NCBI GenBank assembly: GCA_017163975.1
Contig: JAFFSR010000004.1
Location: 8,990,001 to 9,054,000, forward strand
Length of the DNA: 64,000 bases
Direction of reading: 5' to 3'
Origin: Anastatus disparis
Taxonomy: Eukaryota; Arthropoda; Insecta; Hymenoptera; Eupelmidae
A program made the translations under genes and the position numbers. The notes beneath the pieces were generated by a model, which was not told the origin of the DNA, ran no database searches, and saw only the letters and a program-made list of their open reading frames with translations. Positions within the stretch are counted from its first letter, which is position 1. Every line of letters starts with the position of its first letter. This document shows positions 20,502 through 32,925 of the stretch, piece after piece.

Positions 20502-23500
20502 CTGTAAAGTTGAAAAATAAATTCAATTATTTAAGAATTTGTGATTATGGATTCACTTGATTTTCATGCAGATAATTAATTTTAATATCAAACTATATAA
20601 AAAATTTTTATTATAAATCTTTTTTAAAAAAAAATTACAAATATAAATTTTTTTTTTATTTCTATTTTTTTTTCATTGCCATGATCTTTAATTTAACTAT
20701 TAATTAACTCAAATAGTAATTTAAAAAAATATAATCACGTATTTCTTTTTTCAATTAAACGTTTATCAACAAATATATAGCAAATTGAAAAATTGCGTGA
20801 CGTTATGAATGGATTTTTAAAATATGCATGTAGCATATCTATATATTAAACAATCGTGACGTCACGTGATATTTCAACCTGCTGCACATATGTTGATATA
20901 AACATTTAGTTGAATAAAAAAGAATAAAAAATACGTATCATTTATTTTTTCAAATTCATTCTTACGTATATGATGAATTTTTTTTCATACGAAATGTCAA
21001 TTATACAAGCTCTGCATTTATCTACGTTTAAGTGATATAGCAAAAGTCACATTCATGTCATTGTGCAAGTAAATATTGCTACATCATGCTTGTAATTTTG
21101 AGAAAAATGCAGAAAAATTATTGAGTTTAATAAATTCTTTTTACATGTTAATTTTTCTATATAATTTTGTTTCTCATTATAAACAATAAAAAAAAAAAAA
21201 ATTTTTTTATCTATTCACCTTTACATCGTGGATTAACACATCGGTGCCCACTGTTCAGATATTCAATTAAATTTCTCGGCAAATCTTTTTCTTTGTAAGG
21301 TATTTCATTGGTGTTGACAACTCGTGCAGCTAATTCCAATAATGAAGGTGGGTTGTGTGTCATGTCCGAGACGAATCTTACTACGAGAGGATTGTCCCTC
21401 AAAGAAAGCTGAAAAAAATGATAAAATTATTATTGTAAATAAATATAATATTAACATAAATTAATAATCATTTTTAAAATGCATGTTGATTTTAATAATC
21501 TTTATTTATACGAAGTAAAGTACATGAGTTCTTTAGACAAAATTAAGAGTAATCACAACATAGAATAATAAATTTAACATAAATTATATTATTTTTTATT
21601 ATTTTAATATCTAATCTAATAATATGAGATATTACAACATATTACACTCCTTTAATCTCTCAAGTTGATTAAAAGATTCCATATTGGGGTAAGACAACTA
21701 AAGCTTTTGTAAAGATAAGTTACAACAGAATGTCATATGGAGGATGGAAATTGAAAAGCTTTTGCTTCTTATGGAAAGGTATGATATTAAATTTATTCTT
21801 ATTTAATGAAAAATTATTTTATTTGATCAATTTATTAGAGCATTAACTAAAATCAGAGTTCAGATTTTATGAATCTGTGGAATGCTAGTTGATATGGTTT
21901 AACTTTACATCATCTATATATAAAAGGATATTGAAATTTTAAATTCTATTAATGAAATTTTATTGATTCTTGAACAAGATAATTATATTTTCTACTTTTA
22001 TTTCTGAATAATTAATTTATCCTCAAAATTTTAATAATTTTATGCACTTACCTCTGTAAGACATTTTAACGTAATAATTTCGGTGGGCAGTGTTCGCAGT
22101 CGATTTTTGTGTAGTAATAAAGATTTGAGATTTATCAAATTAGCTATGGAACTTGGTAAACTTTCAAGCCTGTTATCACAGAGCACTAAAGCTTGAAGAG
22201 AAGTCAATTGACCCAAAGTCGATGGTACTTCTGTCAGTCTGTTACCACCCATTGCCAGAACCTGTAAACTAGATAATAAAAACATCAATAAAATTATCTT
22301 TATTTTTTTTATAAATTATTCTATTCTATATTGAGAAAAATTCATAGCAGTTATTACTATAAAGTTATTATGAAATATTATGCTATTCAAACAATTTTTT
22401 GGTAATATTTATTAAACAATTCAAATTATATATAAATAAATTTTCATGCTAAATGTATTTATTTTCTGTATTTTGATATGTTTGTTAAATTATTCTGTTG
22501 AATAATATTAAATAATATTCCGTATTTTAAAGGTTATTATTTTATAATTAAAAGAATTTTATTTGTTTATTTATACTTATTATTTAATTCTTTTTTTTTT
22601 ACTAAAATATGAGGTTTTTTTTTAATTTTACAAAACATAATACACGTTTAAGATTTTAGGTCTACTTGAATTATACAAATAATATATTTAATGATATTGA
22701 ATTTACTGATTAATTATGAATTATTTATTTATTTAAATATTATTTATCTTTATTTGATACATTTATCTGAAACAATTAATTTTAAAAAATTCGTATACAT
22801 TGCATTTATGAAAAATTTTAAGTTTGAATTTTCGCGCCAAGTGTATTGTAATTCTGAGTAATATCGATAATGTCCGCTAGGTGGCTAACAGTTTTTTCAC
22901 ATCCACAACAAGAATAGTTGAGTCGAGGAGATATAAGATCAGGCAAATTGCCATATCGTCACTCTGGTTTCCCTTCATAACACGCATAAATCTTTCGCCT
23001 TTTACTAAAGATTTCCGTGGAGGGGAACACTTGATGAGTCTAACGACTAATTTTTTGTGAGCTCGGCGAAAGCTGAGCCGTAATAAAATTCAAACATAAT
23101 TTTTACTATTAAAACCACGTTACTAATTTAGAGAATTAGATTTACTGAACGATTGCGAAATAGTGTCTTAACGATTTTGTTACATTTGTCAAAGAATTAT
23201 TAATTTACATAAGTATATTTGTCTTATTACGTTTTTGGATATAATCTTTTCGCGTTAAAATAAATAAAATATGGAAAAATTTTAGAAGTTTTTCATAATT
23301 TACACATAAACTTTATTACAATCTTAATTTGGCATACATATTCACTTTATACGGATAGAAATTTATTTATAAAATATTTCTTATTTATTGTTTTGTCTCA
23401 TTAGAAGGAAATTTATTTTGATATAAGTAAAATAGTATTTTAAACATTGATATTTTTAAATTAGTAAAATATTAATATAAGTATTAATATGTTAATACTT

Positions 23501-24532
23501 ATATTTGTCTATTATCACCTTAGATAAAATAACTAAATGAATTGTTTTAAAAGAAAATTGTTTAAGTATTAGCTGTGATTTTTCTATAACTTATAAAAAA
23601 ATTAATCTCTATTATTTAAAAAAATTAGTATCCATTACTTTAATTTATTTTATTATTGTGTATTTTTTACGTTTTAACTTTTTGCTGCACGAATTTCATT
23701 AAAAAAGTAGTATTTTCTCACATTATTCGTTTATAACAAATAACGTCGCAATTGCTAAAAAGCTTGACTAGTTCATAAAATAATATATTTAAATCTTAGA
23801 ATGATTTATTTTGCAACAAAAAATCTCGAAATTGAAATTTACTAAACATATAATATAAAAAAAGATGTATATGTAACATAGGGTTAAATGAATTGGTTCT
23901 AAACTATTCAAACATCAATACCATTAAAAATTTTTCAACAAAAGTTTGTGTAATCAAATATTTTAATATTTTTAAGTGAATGATAGTAAAAATAAATAAT
24001 AGAAAATTGTTTAAAACAAAACAGTTGACGTAAATAAATCATTATCCAAAACTTACCGCTGAATTTTCCTCACATCCTTAGTGATCTCGCTAATATGATT
24101 TCCGCCTAAATATAAATATTTCAAACCAACAAGATCCAATACTTGTACAGGAAATTCAGTCAATCTGTTGCCGCTTAAGTTTAATTCCCTTAAATTAGTC
24201 AAACCCTCGAGTGTTTTCGGCAACGAATAATTGGTCAGGCCATTATTTTTGGCCGACAAACTAACAAGCTGTCCAAGTTCCGTTAAAAAATCCGGTAAGG
24301 TTTGCAAGCCACAATTCGACAAATCGAGGGTCATTAAATTTGTAAAACGTATTACACTTTCGGGCAAACTGTTCAATCGATTCTGGTGCAGCAATAATGT
24401 TTCAACTTGTTCCGGCGATGTTGTACATATGAAATGCTCGTTAAGTACATGCGCGTCGAGCATCAAGTACGACAAATCCAATGTTTTGCCTGGTGTATCC
24501 GAATCGCTTGAGTCTGATGTGTAGCTTTCCAT
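20335..24532 (-). CDS. LRRC58: Leucine-rich repeat-containing protein 58 (LRRC58) orthologue
   Basis: Four coding exons on the minus strand: 24532-24057, 22268-22052, 21408-21219, 20501-20335; total 1050 nt, 349 aa. All joins keep phase with GT/AG. Starts MESYTSDSSDSD at 24532, with a 5' UTR acceptor just upstream (24567). About nine LRRs follow (LLLHQNRLNSLP, LNLSGNRLTEFP, LYLGGNHISEI, LVLCDNRLESLP, LLLHKNRLRTLP), then the LRRC58-specific tail LSLRDNPLVVRF, PPSLLELAARV, VKFVDFCGKYRLP and a KVLLG C-terminus. Cysteine pairs CVNPRC and LCSSKC near the end look metal-binding. No signal peptide or membrane segment; probably cytoplasmic. Family identity rests on the distinctive C-terminus; I do not assign a biochemical role. 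Confidence 0.93.
21219..21408 (-). CDS. LRRC58: LRRC58 coding exon 3
   Basis: Encodes LSLRDNPLVVRFVSDM, the LLELAARVV segment and the CVNPRCK cysteine pair. Acceptor TTTTTCAG, donor GTGAAT, leaving in phase 1. Confidence 0.92.
22052..22268 (-). CDS. LRRC58: LRRC58 coding exon 2
   Basis: Completes the arginine and continues LQVLAMGGNRLTEVPSTLG through LKCLTE. Acceptor TTATCTAG, donor GTAAGT; exits in phase 0. Confidence 0.92.
22853..22958 (+). promoter_or_regulatory. Probable snRNA promoter (PSE region) of U5
   Basis: Less AT-rich than its surroundings and directly upstream of the U5 start. Insect U-snRNA genes carry a proximal sequence element about 40-65 bp upstream; the matching stretch is about 22895-22920. 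ATATAAG about 30 bp upstream could be the downstream element. The exact boxes are not recognised with confidence. Confidence 0.45.
22959..23080 (+). ncRNA. U5: U5 spliceosomal snRNA
   Basis: About 120 nt with every U5 hallmark: 5' ACTCTGGTTT; a paired stem I (TTTCCCTTC with GAGGGGAA); the invariant loop-1 CGCCTTTTACTAAAG flanked by ATAAATCTTT and ATTTCCGTGGAG; a single-stranded Sm site AATTTTTTGTG; and a 3' stem of 7 bp closed by a GAAA loop (GCTCGGC/GCTGAGC). U5 aligns the two exons in the spliceosome core. It sits in LRRC58 intron 1 on the opposite strand, with its own upstream region. Ends are approximate within a few bases. The paired stems and Sm site look functional rather than pseudogenic. 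Confidence 0.95.
23474..23505. repeat. Perfect 14-bp inverted repeat
   Basis: AATATAAGTATTAA and its exact reverse complement are separated by 4 nt, within LRRC58 intron 1. AT-rich, so chance is possible; no other sign of an element. Confidence 0.6.
24057..24532 (-). CDS. LRRC58: LRRC58 coding exon 1
   Basis: ATG at 24532 follows an A-rich leader; a TTTCAG acceptor ends at 24567, so a non-coding exon lies further upstream. Encodes the acidic/serine N-terminus and the first LRRs. Donor GTAAGT at 24056, leaving in phase 2 within an arginine codon. Confidence 0.93.
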
Positions 24533-24710
24533 TTTTTTATTTTTCTTCTTTTATTATTAATTTAACCTGAAACAAAGAATAATCATTGGAAAAATTTATT
24601 CAAATTTTGTTTTTACATATTTCTTATTTTAAAAATGACTAAATCACAGACAAATTTATTTAGTGGTAAACATTGATCTACGATTCGATTTTCTTCATGA
24701 AAAATCCTAA

Positions 24711-24774
24711 TTCAGGAGCTTTCAATAAAAAAATTTCATATTTTCAATAATTATTATTAAAAAAAGCTCCTGAA
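24711..24774. repeat. 12-bp-arm hairpin upstream of LRRC58
   Basis: TTCAGGAGCTTT (24711-24722) and its exact complement (24763-24774) flank a 40-nt AT-rich centre. The overall size is close to a pre-miRNA hairpin, but the central pairing is poor. Function unknown. Confidence 0.5.
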
Positions 24775-26008
24775 AAGAATCTCTATAAAATAGAAAGGTA
24801 AACCAATATTTTCAATTAAATAAGTTTGTCTATCATAAAAATTATTTCTTGAAGTAATTGAATATTAACGTATTGTGTAGGGATAAAAAAATTATAACGT
24901 TTTTGTCACTTGTATTAATTAATTTATTAATAACAAAGGAAATTTTATTTTAAAAAACGGGAATAACCAAGCATTGATTCTCCTTAGTCTACATGATTTT
25001 TTTAATTGCTCGTTATATACTAAGATTGCTAAAACAAATATTTTTCAATATATTTTTATCAATCTGGTATTTCTAAGAAAGCTAGACGTAATTTTTATTA
25101 TCAATGAACAAGACACACAAAGACGCATCAATCAATAAATAATTGTAAACAAAATATTTAAAACGCAGCATCTCGATAATGAAAAAAATGATATTTTATT
25201 AATAGTAATCAGCATACTGTAATTACTTTTATTTTCAAAAATTATTTAGTAACTTTTAAAATATTTTGTTTTCAAGCAGATTATGTTAGGCTTTGTGCAA
25301 GAAGATAGAAGATTATCGTTGATTAAAAATTATATTTGACACAAAGAATTAAGAAAAAATTTAATCTAATAATCAAACAATTTATTGAAAAATATTGAAT
25401 TATTTAATCGATTTACAGGAAAAGATTGATGTTAAGTTTAAATTATGTAATTTATTTAAAAAAACAATGTTCAATATTTTTAAAAGGTACGTTGAAGTAG
25501 TTTATTATCTCAACACATTAAATTTTTCATTATCTCATAATTCACGACACATACACGAAATATTTATTAATTTTTACTACATTATTCTAACATGTACATG
25601 AAGTTATTCTTTTTTTTATCTTCATATTTTTTTCTGTTCATAGCAACAATAAAGATATTGATATCTTTTATTAATATTTAACAATAAGGATAAATTTGTC
25701 GGCAAATCCGATAATCATTTTCCTCATTTCTTGCAATTGCAATGTAAAAATTTTTTATTCACTAACAATACAATGTAAAATCCAAATAAAATTAAAAAAA
25801 TTTCTCGGTGATACAGAAAATAATTTCCTATTCATACTTTACAAACAGACAGAAATTTTAATCGTTAATTTCATTGAAGAAAAAAAAATGGATTCGTAAT
25901 CGCTAAAGCTATATTACTGGCTGTAAATGTACAATGAAACATATTGTCGACGCTGATTTCTATTAATCCGTTTTATCTTATCGACCCTCAATTTTGTATG
26001 TATATTTT
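24775..26008. other. AT-rich intergenic DNA upstream of LRRC58
   Basis: No coding exon, RNA gene or clear repeat seen. Open frames are short and of low complexity. Confidence 0.5.
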
Positions 26009-26202
26009 CTTTAACGTCGCTGTATTTCAGCTATCATTGCAATGCTAATTAGCGACAGAGATCGTCAATGTATTTGTGAACTGCAGCACTTGTAATGTAC
26101 AGTGGTGCTTGTATCATTCGGTGGAGAACGGGATTCGAACTCGGAACCTCGAGATTACGAGTCCATCGCTTTACCGTGAGTAGTGAGCCACTGAAGAACT
26201 CG
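26009..26202 (-). mobile_element. tRNA-derived SINE, copy 1
   Basis: Full-length copy, sense on the minus strand. The plus strand reads TTTAACGTCGCTGTATTT (SINE 3' end) through GGGATTCGAACTC (complement of the Pol III B box) to GAGCCACTG (complement of the A-box region). Slightly diverged in the D-arm region. Confidence 0.85.
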
Positions 26203-27926
26203 TATGTTATACTGACCCCTTGGATATTTCTTTCAATGTATTATTTTATTTTTTTGCTGTTCATCATTTTATTATTTTAGAATTATGTATTTTTTATAGC
26301 TTTTTCATAGTTGACAGAAATTTTGCTGGCTAATGATGATTTTTTTATTATTAATCACCAGATATTGGATACAATTTTTCTACTGAAAGAGAATTCATTA
26401 GGCGACTTTGTTGCTGATGTATGCAAATATATAATGATTTATAATCAAGATTTTTTAAAATTCTCATATACTCTAAATTCTTATATAAAGAAAGAAATTT
26501 TGTGTTTTTAAAAATTACACAAAACCTTAACAGAAAAGCGTAAAATAAATGTTTAAAAATTCTTTTATCAATTTCTATAATAGTAAAGTATAAAAATAAA
26601 CACCAAAAAAATAAACGAAATTGGAGTCTTAAAGTTATAGAAATAAAATATAAAAAAATTGTAACGATTTCTTTTTGATAAAAACCCTTATATTATCATT
26701 TTTAATATTCTCAACGATTCAAAACTATCTCAAAAGAGTCTCAAAAATTTTTTTTTTGTTTATATAAAGATTATTTGCAAAGCAGAGTTCCTTCAAATCG
26801 AAAATTTCGCTAATATACAAAACTGATAATTTTTCTTGATCTCCGCATTGCTGGTTTACATATACATATATTTTTAATTTTTTAAGATGCATATCATATA
26901 CTTGATTAATAAATATTAATTGTATGTACATAATATTTTAGGGATTACATTGAATAACAAATTGATAAAATGCATTAATACGATAATTTAAGGATAATCT
27001 ATACATTTAAAGTTAATTATCAAATATTTTACATCGATTTGAAATATATAAATTTTTATTAATGGATAAAAATTATAAAATAAATGATATGATTTTGATA
27101 AATTTTCAAGAAAAAAAGTGTACCTATATTATCGAGTGCACTGATAATTAAAAGTATTTATGTATTATTTATACAAATTTATCAATTCTTATAGAAATTA
27201 AAACATTAAGAATGTTTACGAAACTCACAAATGGCTATACTAGTTTCTTATTCAAAATGTTTTTTTTTAAATGACAAACTTTTTGAGCTTCTTTTTCCAA
27301 AGATTTGTCGTTAAAATTGTATTATTCGCTGAAAAGGAGTAAAGTACTCACTGTACGCGTTCTGTGTAAAAAAATCCATGCAGTCGTACAACTTTAAAAA
27401 TATCTTAACCAATATTAATAATTGTAATAACTTTTTTTTTAATTTAAGAAGAGTTTTTTTTTCTGGCACCCATAAATAAAAATTAAATTCTATAAGCACA
27501 GATTGTAAAAATTGAAACATAAATTTACTTTATTTATCTCAACTGTTTTTGAAATTTAAGAAATTAAAAAAAAAAAAAATTTTAATTTTGTATTTTATTG
27601 TTTGGTCAAAAAATTAAAAACGGTAAAAAAGGTGAAAGTAGATAAGTTTACATTATCCATATGATACTTCTATTTTAGATTAAAAAAACATTTTCTTCTG
27701 GTTAGTACAGAAGGAAAACTGGCAAAGTGCACCTATGTGCACGTGTTTGGGAAAAATAATAAATTTAGCATCTTATGAGGGCTACTTCTAGCGAGCGTTG
27801 ACAACTACAAAGTTAGTTCAGCCAGTGTCCTTTTTTTAATTATGATTAACTGACTATTGCTTTAGAGAATTAATACGTGCCAGCTACATTATCAGTTCTC
27901 TGTGTCGAAATTTTTTAGCTATTTTT
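26203..27926. other. AT-rich DNA between SINE copy 1 and the copia element
   Basis: No gene seen. A less AT-rich stretch at about 27720-27900 contains a GTGCAC...GTGCAC inverted motif but I recognise nothing in it. Confidence 0.4.
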
Positions 27927-27931
27927 TTAGG

Positions 27932-28216
27932 TGTTAGAATATAAGTGCGCCCATGCACCTATGTACTATATATATAATATAAAGCATCTTGGTTTCCCCT
28001 CCTCTCCTCGTCTCCAAACTTGACCATAGCTGCCGTTTTGTCTTAGCTTTGGTATTTAGTCTTTGCTGTGCGCTTTATTAGAAAGTTTTTCCCTTTTCCT
28101 AAAGAGTGTTAACGACTGTTCTCACATATAAAGAGTGTTCATATAATTTCACACATATTAAAGAATGTTACAATTCTAATCTTGTTGTTTTATTTTATTA
28201 AACCATATCACCAACA
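27932..28216 (+). repeat. 5' LTR of the copia element
   Basis: Begins TGTTAGAATA and ends ACCAACA. Contains two copies of AAAGAGTGTT. Indistinguishable base by base from the 3' LTR. Confidence 0.95.
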
Positions 28217-28231
28217 GGTTATGCGCCCAGG
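28217..28231 (+). promoter_or_regulatory. Primer-binding site
   Basis: GGTTATGCGCCCAGG immediately after the 5' LTR resembles the copia site that pairs with an internal half of initiator methionine tRNA. Confidence 0.75.
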
Positions 28232-28438
28232 ACACGCTTCAACTGCGCGAATAACAAGTGATATCTTTGCAAATATTTATAACAAATTAGAAATTGTTTT
28301 ATATTCACGCATCCTAGTGAGTGCATAAATAAATAAGGAAAAATTGCCATTTAAAATAACAAAAAAAAAAGAAAACAACATAACGAGTGAATTAAAGAGT
28401 GTTTTATAATAATAAAAAGGATAATTTATATTATAACA

Positions 28439-30119
28439 ATGGCAGAACAAGCTGAAATTGAAAGTAAGTAAAATTATATTTATGCATATAATTTTATAAA
28501 GACGTGTACGAGTGTTTATATTATATGTTTCAATAATTTTATTCATTCTTGTCTTTTCTCTCCTTATCCATATAATGCAAGAACGTTGAAAATATTATGA
28601 GTGTTAAAATCTATCTAATTAACTTATAATATGAATCCAAAGAATAATTATAATAAGAAAATAAAGAAAAAGAAAAAAAGAGGAAAGCGTCAGGACGCTT
28701 TGAACATGCAATAAAAGGAGAGAAAACGAAAGAACGAAAAAGAAATTTTTTTATAAAGACGGTCAAAGAGTGTATTGTATTTGTAAAAAGAAAAAGCAAA
28801 AACGTGAGTCATAAGTTTACATCTAGGCAAAGTATTGCTTGGATGTAAACATGTGGTGCCTAAGAACGAACTGTAAAGCGAACGAAAAGGTCTGGGTTTT
28901 TCCCGGCTTGCAGGCCCGTGCTTAAACGGCAGGTCAAGTATGAGCTTTAATGGCTATACTGTCATAAAAAAAGGGCCCTAAAAGAAAATAATATACGATG
29001 TGAATACATATTGTACGTTGTACACTAAAATGAAAAAAAAAAACATTATTTTCTAAAAATTTAGTTATACAAATTATAATTTGTACAACTAATGCCCCAA
29101 GATAACGAGAGTTTTAAAATACATAAGATGTGCTTATGCCATAAAGAGTGTTAATTAAAAATACATAAAATAAATATGTAAATGGCATGTGTGTATATAT
29201 GTAAACATGTATGTACATATATATAAATATGATAAATCATAAAACTGCAGTTATGAATAATAATAATTCAAATTATTATTATTTATTTTTAAAGAGTGTA
29301 CGACTGTATTTAAGAATGTACGAGTGTATTTTTAAAGATTGTCAAATAATCTTAAAAATTTATGCGCATAAAATAACTTTAAATAATGAATTTTTTACAT
29401 ATTATTTCAGAAAAAATGAGATTTTAAGGCGAAGATTTATTTATCGAAGCCACCGAAAATACTATTCAGTTTATTACGATCAGTAGGTTGGTAAATGAGA
29501 GTACTCGAGTAAAATAAATTTATTTCAATTAAAAATATATATACATATTAAAAATCTAGCTAGTAATTACGTCTTTACTCCCTTTATTGATAAATTCATT
29601 ATAATAGGAGTAAAGAACAAATGAGTCAGCTGACAGGTATATACATTGTGTGTGTATATACCTACGTGTATGCATATGTATATATATGTGTGTATATATA
29701 TATTAAGACACCGATACCTTGTTGGGTCAATTGCATACAGGTGAATGCTGTGCGTATTACCTGTATGTAAGAGACTAGGGTGATTGGGCTTGTGATTTTG
29801 TGTTCAAACACAAATCTAATTACCTGTTACGAATTTATTGTACTTGATGTTCGGTCAATAAGTTCAGTAGCAAGGCTTTATACTTAATCTCTATTGCTGC
29901 TTTACAGATCGACCTGCAACGAAAGAAAGTGGGTGGAAGCTCGTAAATGACAGACTTCAAAGACGCGCAGAGGAGAAAAAGAGGATTGAGATTAAGGAAG
30001 CCACAATCCAACAAGAAGGAAAATCTGTTCAGGAAGCTGGAAACATGATATCAAGGATTGTCCTAATGATATCCACGGTGACAATAACAACACAAATATT
30101 AATTTTAATATTACAATGA
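28439..30119 (+). CDS. Candidate spliced small ORF in the copia leader
   Basis: ATG at 28439 opens 25 nt (MAEQAEIE) ending at a perfect GTAAGT donor (28464). A CTTTACAG acceptor ends at 29907, and joining 29908-30119 keeps the frame to a TGA, giving about 78 residues: a charged Lys/Arg/Glu-rich middle and a hydrophobic C-terminal stretch. No similarity recognised; it may be the start of gag or a separate leader peptide. The joint is a prediction. Confidence 0.35.
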
Positions 30120-31287
30120 CAGGTAAAAGAGATATACTGATATTATAATTAAGTCACATTGAAATTAAAGAACAGTATAGGATCAGTAAGACGGTATGAA
30201 ATTCTGCATTAAGAGTGTTGAAGAGTGGCACGTGCATGTGTGAGTGAAGTAAGAACAGTATGAGTGTAAAAGCAGCAAAGTAAAAGAGAGTTTATTTAAA
30301 AGAGATAAACCGAAACTTATGGTGTCTAAAGTTTCAGGTAACGAGTATGATGCAGAAATTATACGATATAACAAAATTCTTAAGGATATAATGAATTTGT
30401 GTGAAACTACAATAAAGTTCACAAAACAATTCGCAGCTTCCATAACAGATTTCAAGAATACGCTTGCAAAAGCATTAAATCAACAAAAGGTATACTAAAG
30501 GCAATAAAGCATGAATCATGGGAGTAACATGATCAAACAACGAGTGCTCTTAAAGAGATTAAGATCAGTTTTGACACGACTTGGTTTAGATACGTGTAAT
30601 ATACACGAAGTTATTGGAGAGAATTACGAAGATTTGACAGAATCACAGACTCAAGATGGAGTTCAGGACGTAAAAGAATTAAACAACAGTGGCACAAGAT
30701 TCGATTGAAAATAATCAAGTATCTCACAGTATTCAAAATGCAATGAGTCTATTCAATCGCAGTTATCACAGATATTGACAATTATTAGAAGAAAAATTTG
30801 AAAGATTGAAATATAACAAACTCAACGAACAATTGGATGTCTTCAATCAACTGAAAAATAACTGCAAAAAGCACTAATATGAGAAAGAATTAAAATGATG
30901 TGAGAAAGAGTTAAAACAAAGGTTAAAACGATATGAGAAAAAAAAGCAACAGGTTCAATTAGATAGTAGCCATGCATAGGACAGACTTCTTACGAAAAAA
31001 AAAACATTTAAATGTTAGGATGGATTCAAGAAGATTGTTCAATGAAACGAAATTTTCTGACACGCTGATCAAATGTCAAAAGAAGAAAAATATAATGCTT
31101 CCTATAACATCGCTATCACTACACTGCCTGAAGTTCAGGCCGTACAGTTTGTGATTAACAATATAATAAAAAAAGACTTCAGTTAGGATCAGTTATATTA
31201 TACAACCTGAAATTTGAACATGTGATAAAGGTAATGGCTCTCTATAGATAGTTCTCTCAAGCTAGGATTGACCTCAACGATGCAAGA
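30120..31287 (+). pseudogene. Probable gag remnants
   Basis: A chain of short open segments (for example ATG at 30319, and 30511-30708) encoding Lys/Glu/Gln-rich, coiled-coil-like peptides broken by stops. Position upstream of the zinc-knuckle relic suggests decayed gag; no residue-level similarity is convincing. Confidence 0.35.
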
Positions 31288-31329
31288 TGTTATGATTATA
31301 AAGATCGAGAACATTATAGAAGGAGTTGT
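31288..31329 (+). pseudogene. Relic gag CCHC zinc knuckle
   Basis: Fourteen codons read CYDYKDREHYRRSC, matching the spacing C-x2-C-x4-H-x4-C except that the second cysteine is tyrosine. It lies where the gag nucleocapsid knuckle should be. Confidence 0.6.
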
Positions 31330-32925
31330 CTAATGAAGAGTGAAATCAAAATGCTATAACGACAATAGCTTTGCTATTATGTAACGTTACCAAGTTGCTT
31401 CGAATTGCTTAAAGGAAACACAAACTGGTAGGTTTGTCACGAAAAAGAGCAATTTAAATCGGACAGAAAGAAAAATTTTCATATACAAGGAAAATAGATA
31501 AAATAAAAACATGCAATGATAAATCCAAATACAACAATGCAAAGAAGGCCAACTCCAATATATATGAAAAATCTTAAAGTTGAAGTTGAAGAAAATAACA
31601 GATCAATAAAAATAAAGAATATCGAACCGATGACATAAAATCAAGCTTAGAGGCAGTAGAAATTTAAGTAAATGACAGCAGTATTTACAAAATTAATAAT
31701 GTTCTTTGTGCTGAAGATTTGATAGAAAACTTTATCTTTCTTAGAAAGTTTATTGAACAAGAACTTAACATATACTTAAATTATAAAAATAATGGACATT
31801 TTGATCCTGCGTTGAATGAATCATTGATAATACAAGCCTATGAAGAATCTTTTCAGGAAACAATATTAAAGGAATTCAAGAGTGAAAAGAATATAAAAAT
31901 AAAATTTGAAGAAAATTTTAAAGCACCTAAAAGGATCAATGTAAATACAGCTAGCGTTGTTAGCTCAAAAGGATTAAAAATGAATACATATTTCGCCAGA
32001 AATACTATCTTAAAGAAAATCGACATTTATAATTTCTAAATTTCTATTGATTCATTTGATATCTCTATAGAAAGTTATTAAGGTAAAGAGAGTGGACCAG
32101 GAAAGGAAAAGACAACGCAAATGATAAATGAGGAAAGTTTTAAAAGAATTGAACAAAAAAAAAAATTCAAGGTGTTATCAAATTTAACAATATATTCATG
32201 TATCAGTATAAACTATATTGAAATACGATCAAAGGTCGAACACTAATTTAATGAATTGGCCAAAATTGAATTATTACAGAAAGAAGCAATGTTTAATTCA
32301 AATACATCAAGAGAATCAATATTAAACAAAGCTATGCTATGTTACGTAAAATCAGATCGTGTGTTATCACTCTATTTAAAGAATTTGGAAAGAAAGTAGC
32401 TTCATTCGAAGGACATGGAAAGTCCTATTTTTCATGAAGCTATACAAGAATGCGAAATTCACACAATTACAAAATAAATTTAAGAACTTGTACTACGAAA
32501 GAATTGCAGATTATACATGCTGATATTGCGAAATCAATCACTTCAACAACTCATCTCAAAGGTTATCGTTACACGACGATATTCATACTCTGTGAAGATA
32601 AAAAGATGTGTTTTTAAGTACCTATCAAAATATGAAATTTGCCGAAGAAATTACTATTAAAGTTTTGAATTAATAGAAGCTCAGCTTTAGATTGTCCAGA
32701 CACGCCTCAATATAATGAAACTGCAGAAAGATTTGATTAAATAATAAAAACAAAAGAAGAGTAAAAGCCTACACATATATAATCAAAAATCACCTAAAAA
32801 TATGTGGAATTTAAGTTAAAAAGCAGCCATATATAAAGAACGCCTCATGAAACAAACGACTTGATTATATTCATGTAAAAGTTCTGAAAGAATTATGACA
32901 TTAGTCAAATCAGATGTTTTAATTA

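Noticed and set aside
23029..23080. Hammerhead-ribozyme-like TTGATGAG plus a GAAA-capped stem
   Set aside because: The catalytic core does not match. The whole region is explained by the U5 snRNA Sm site and 3' stem.
31719..32039. 106-codon open frame in the copia element as a possible integrase
   Set aside because: No HHCC or DDE integrase motif seen. It may be decayed protease or integrase DNA, but I cannot support a name.
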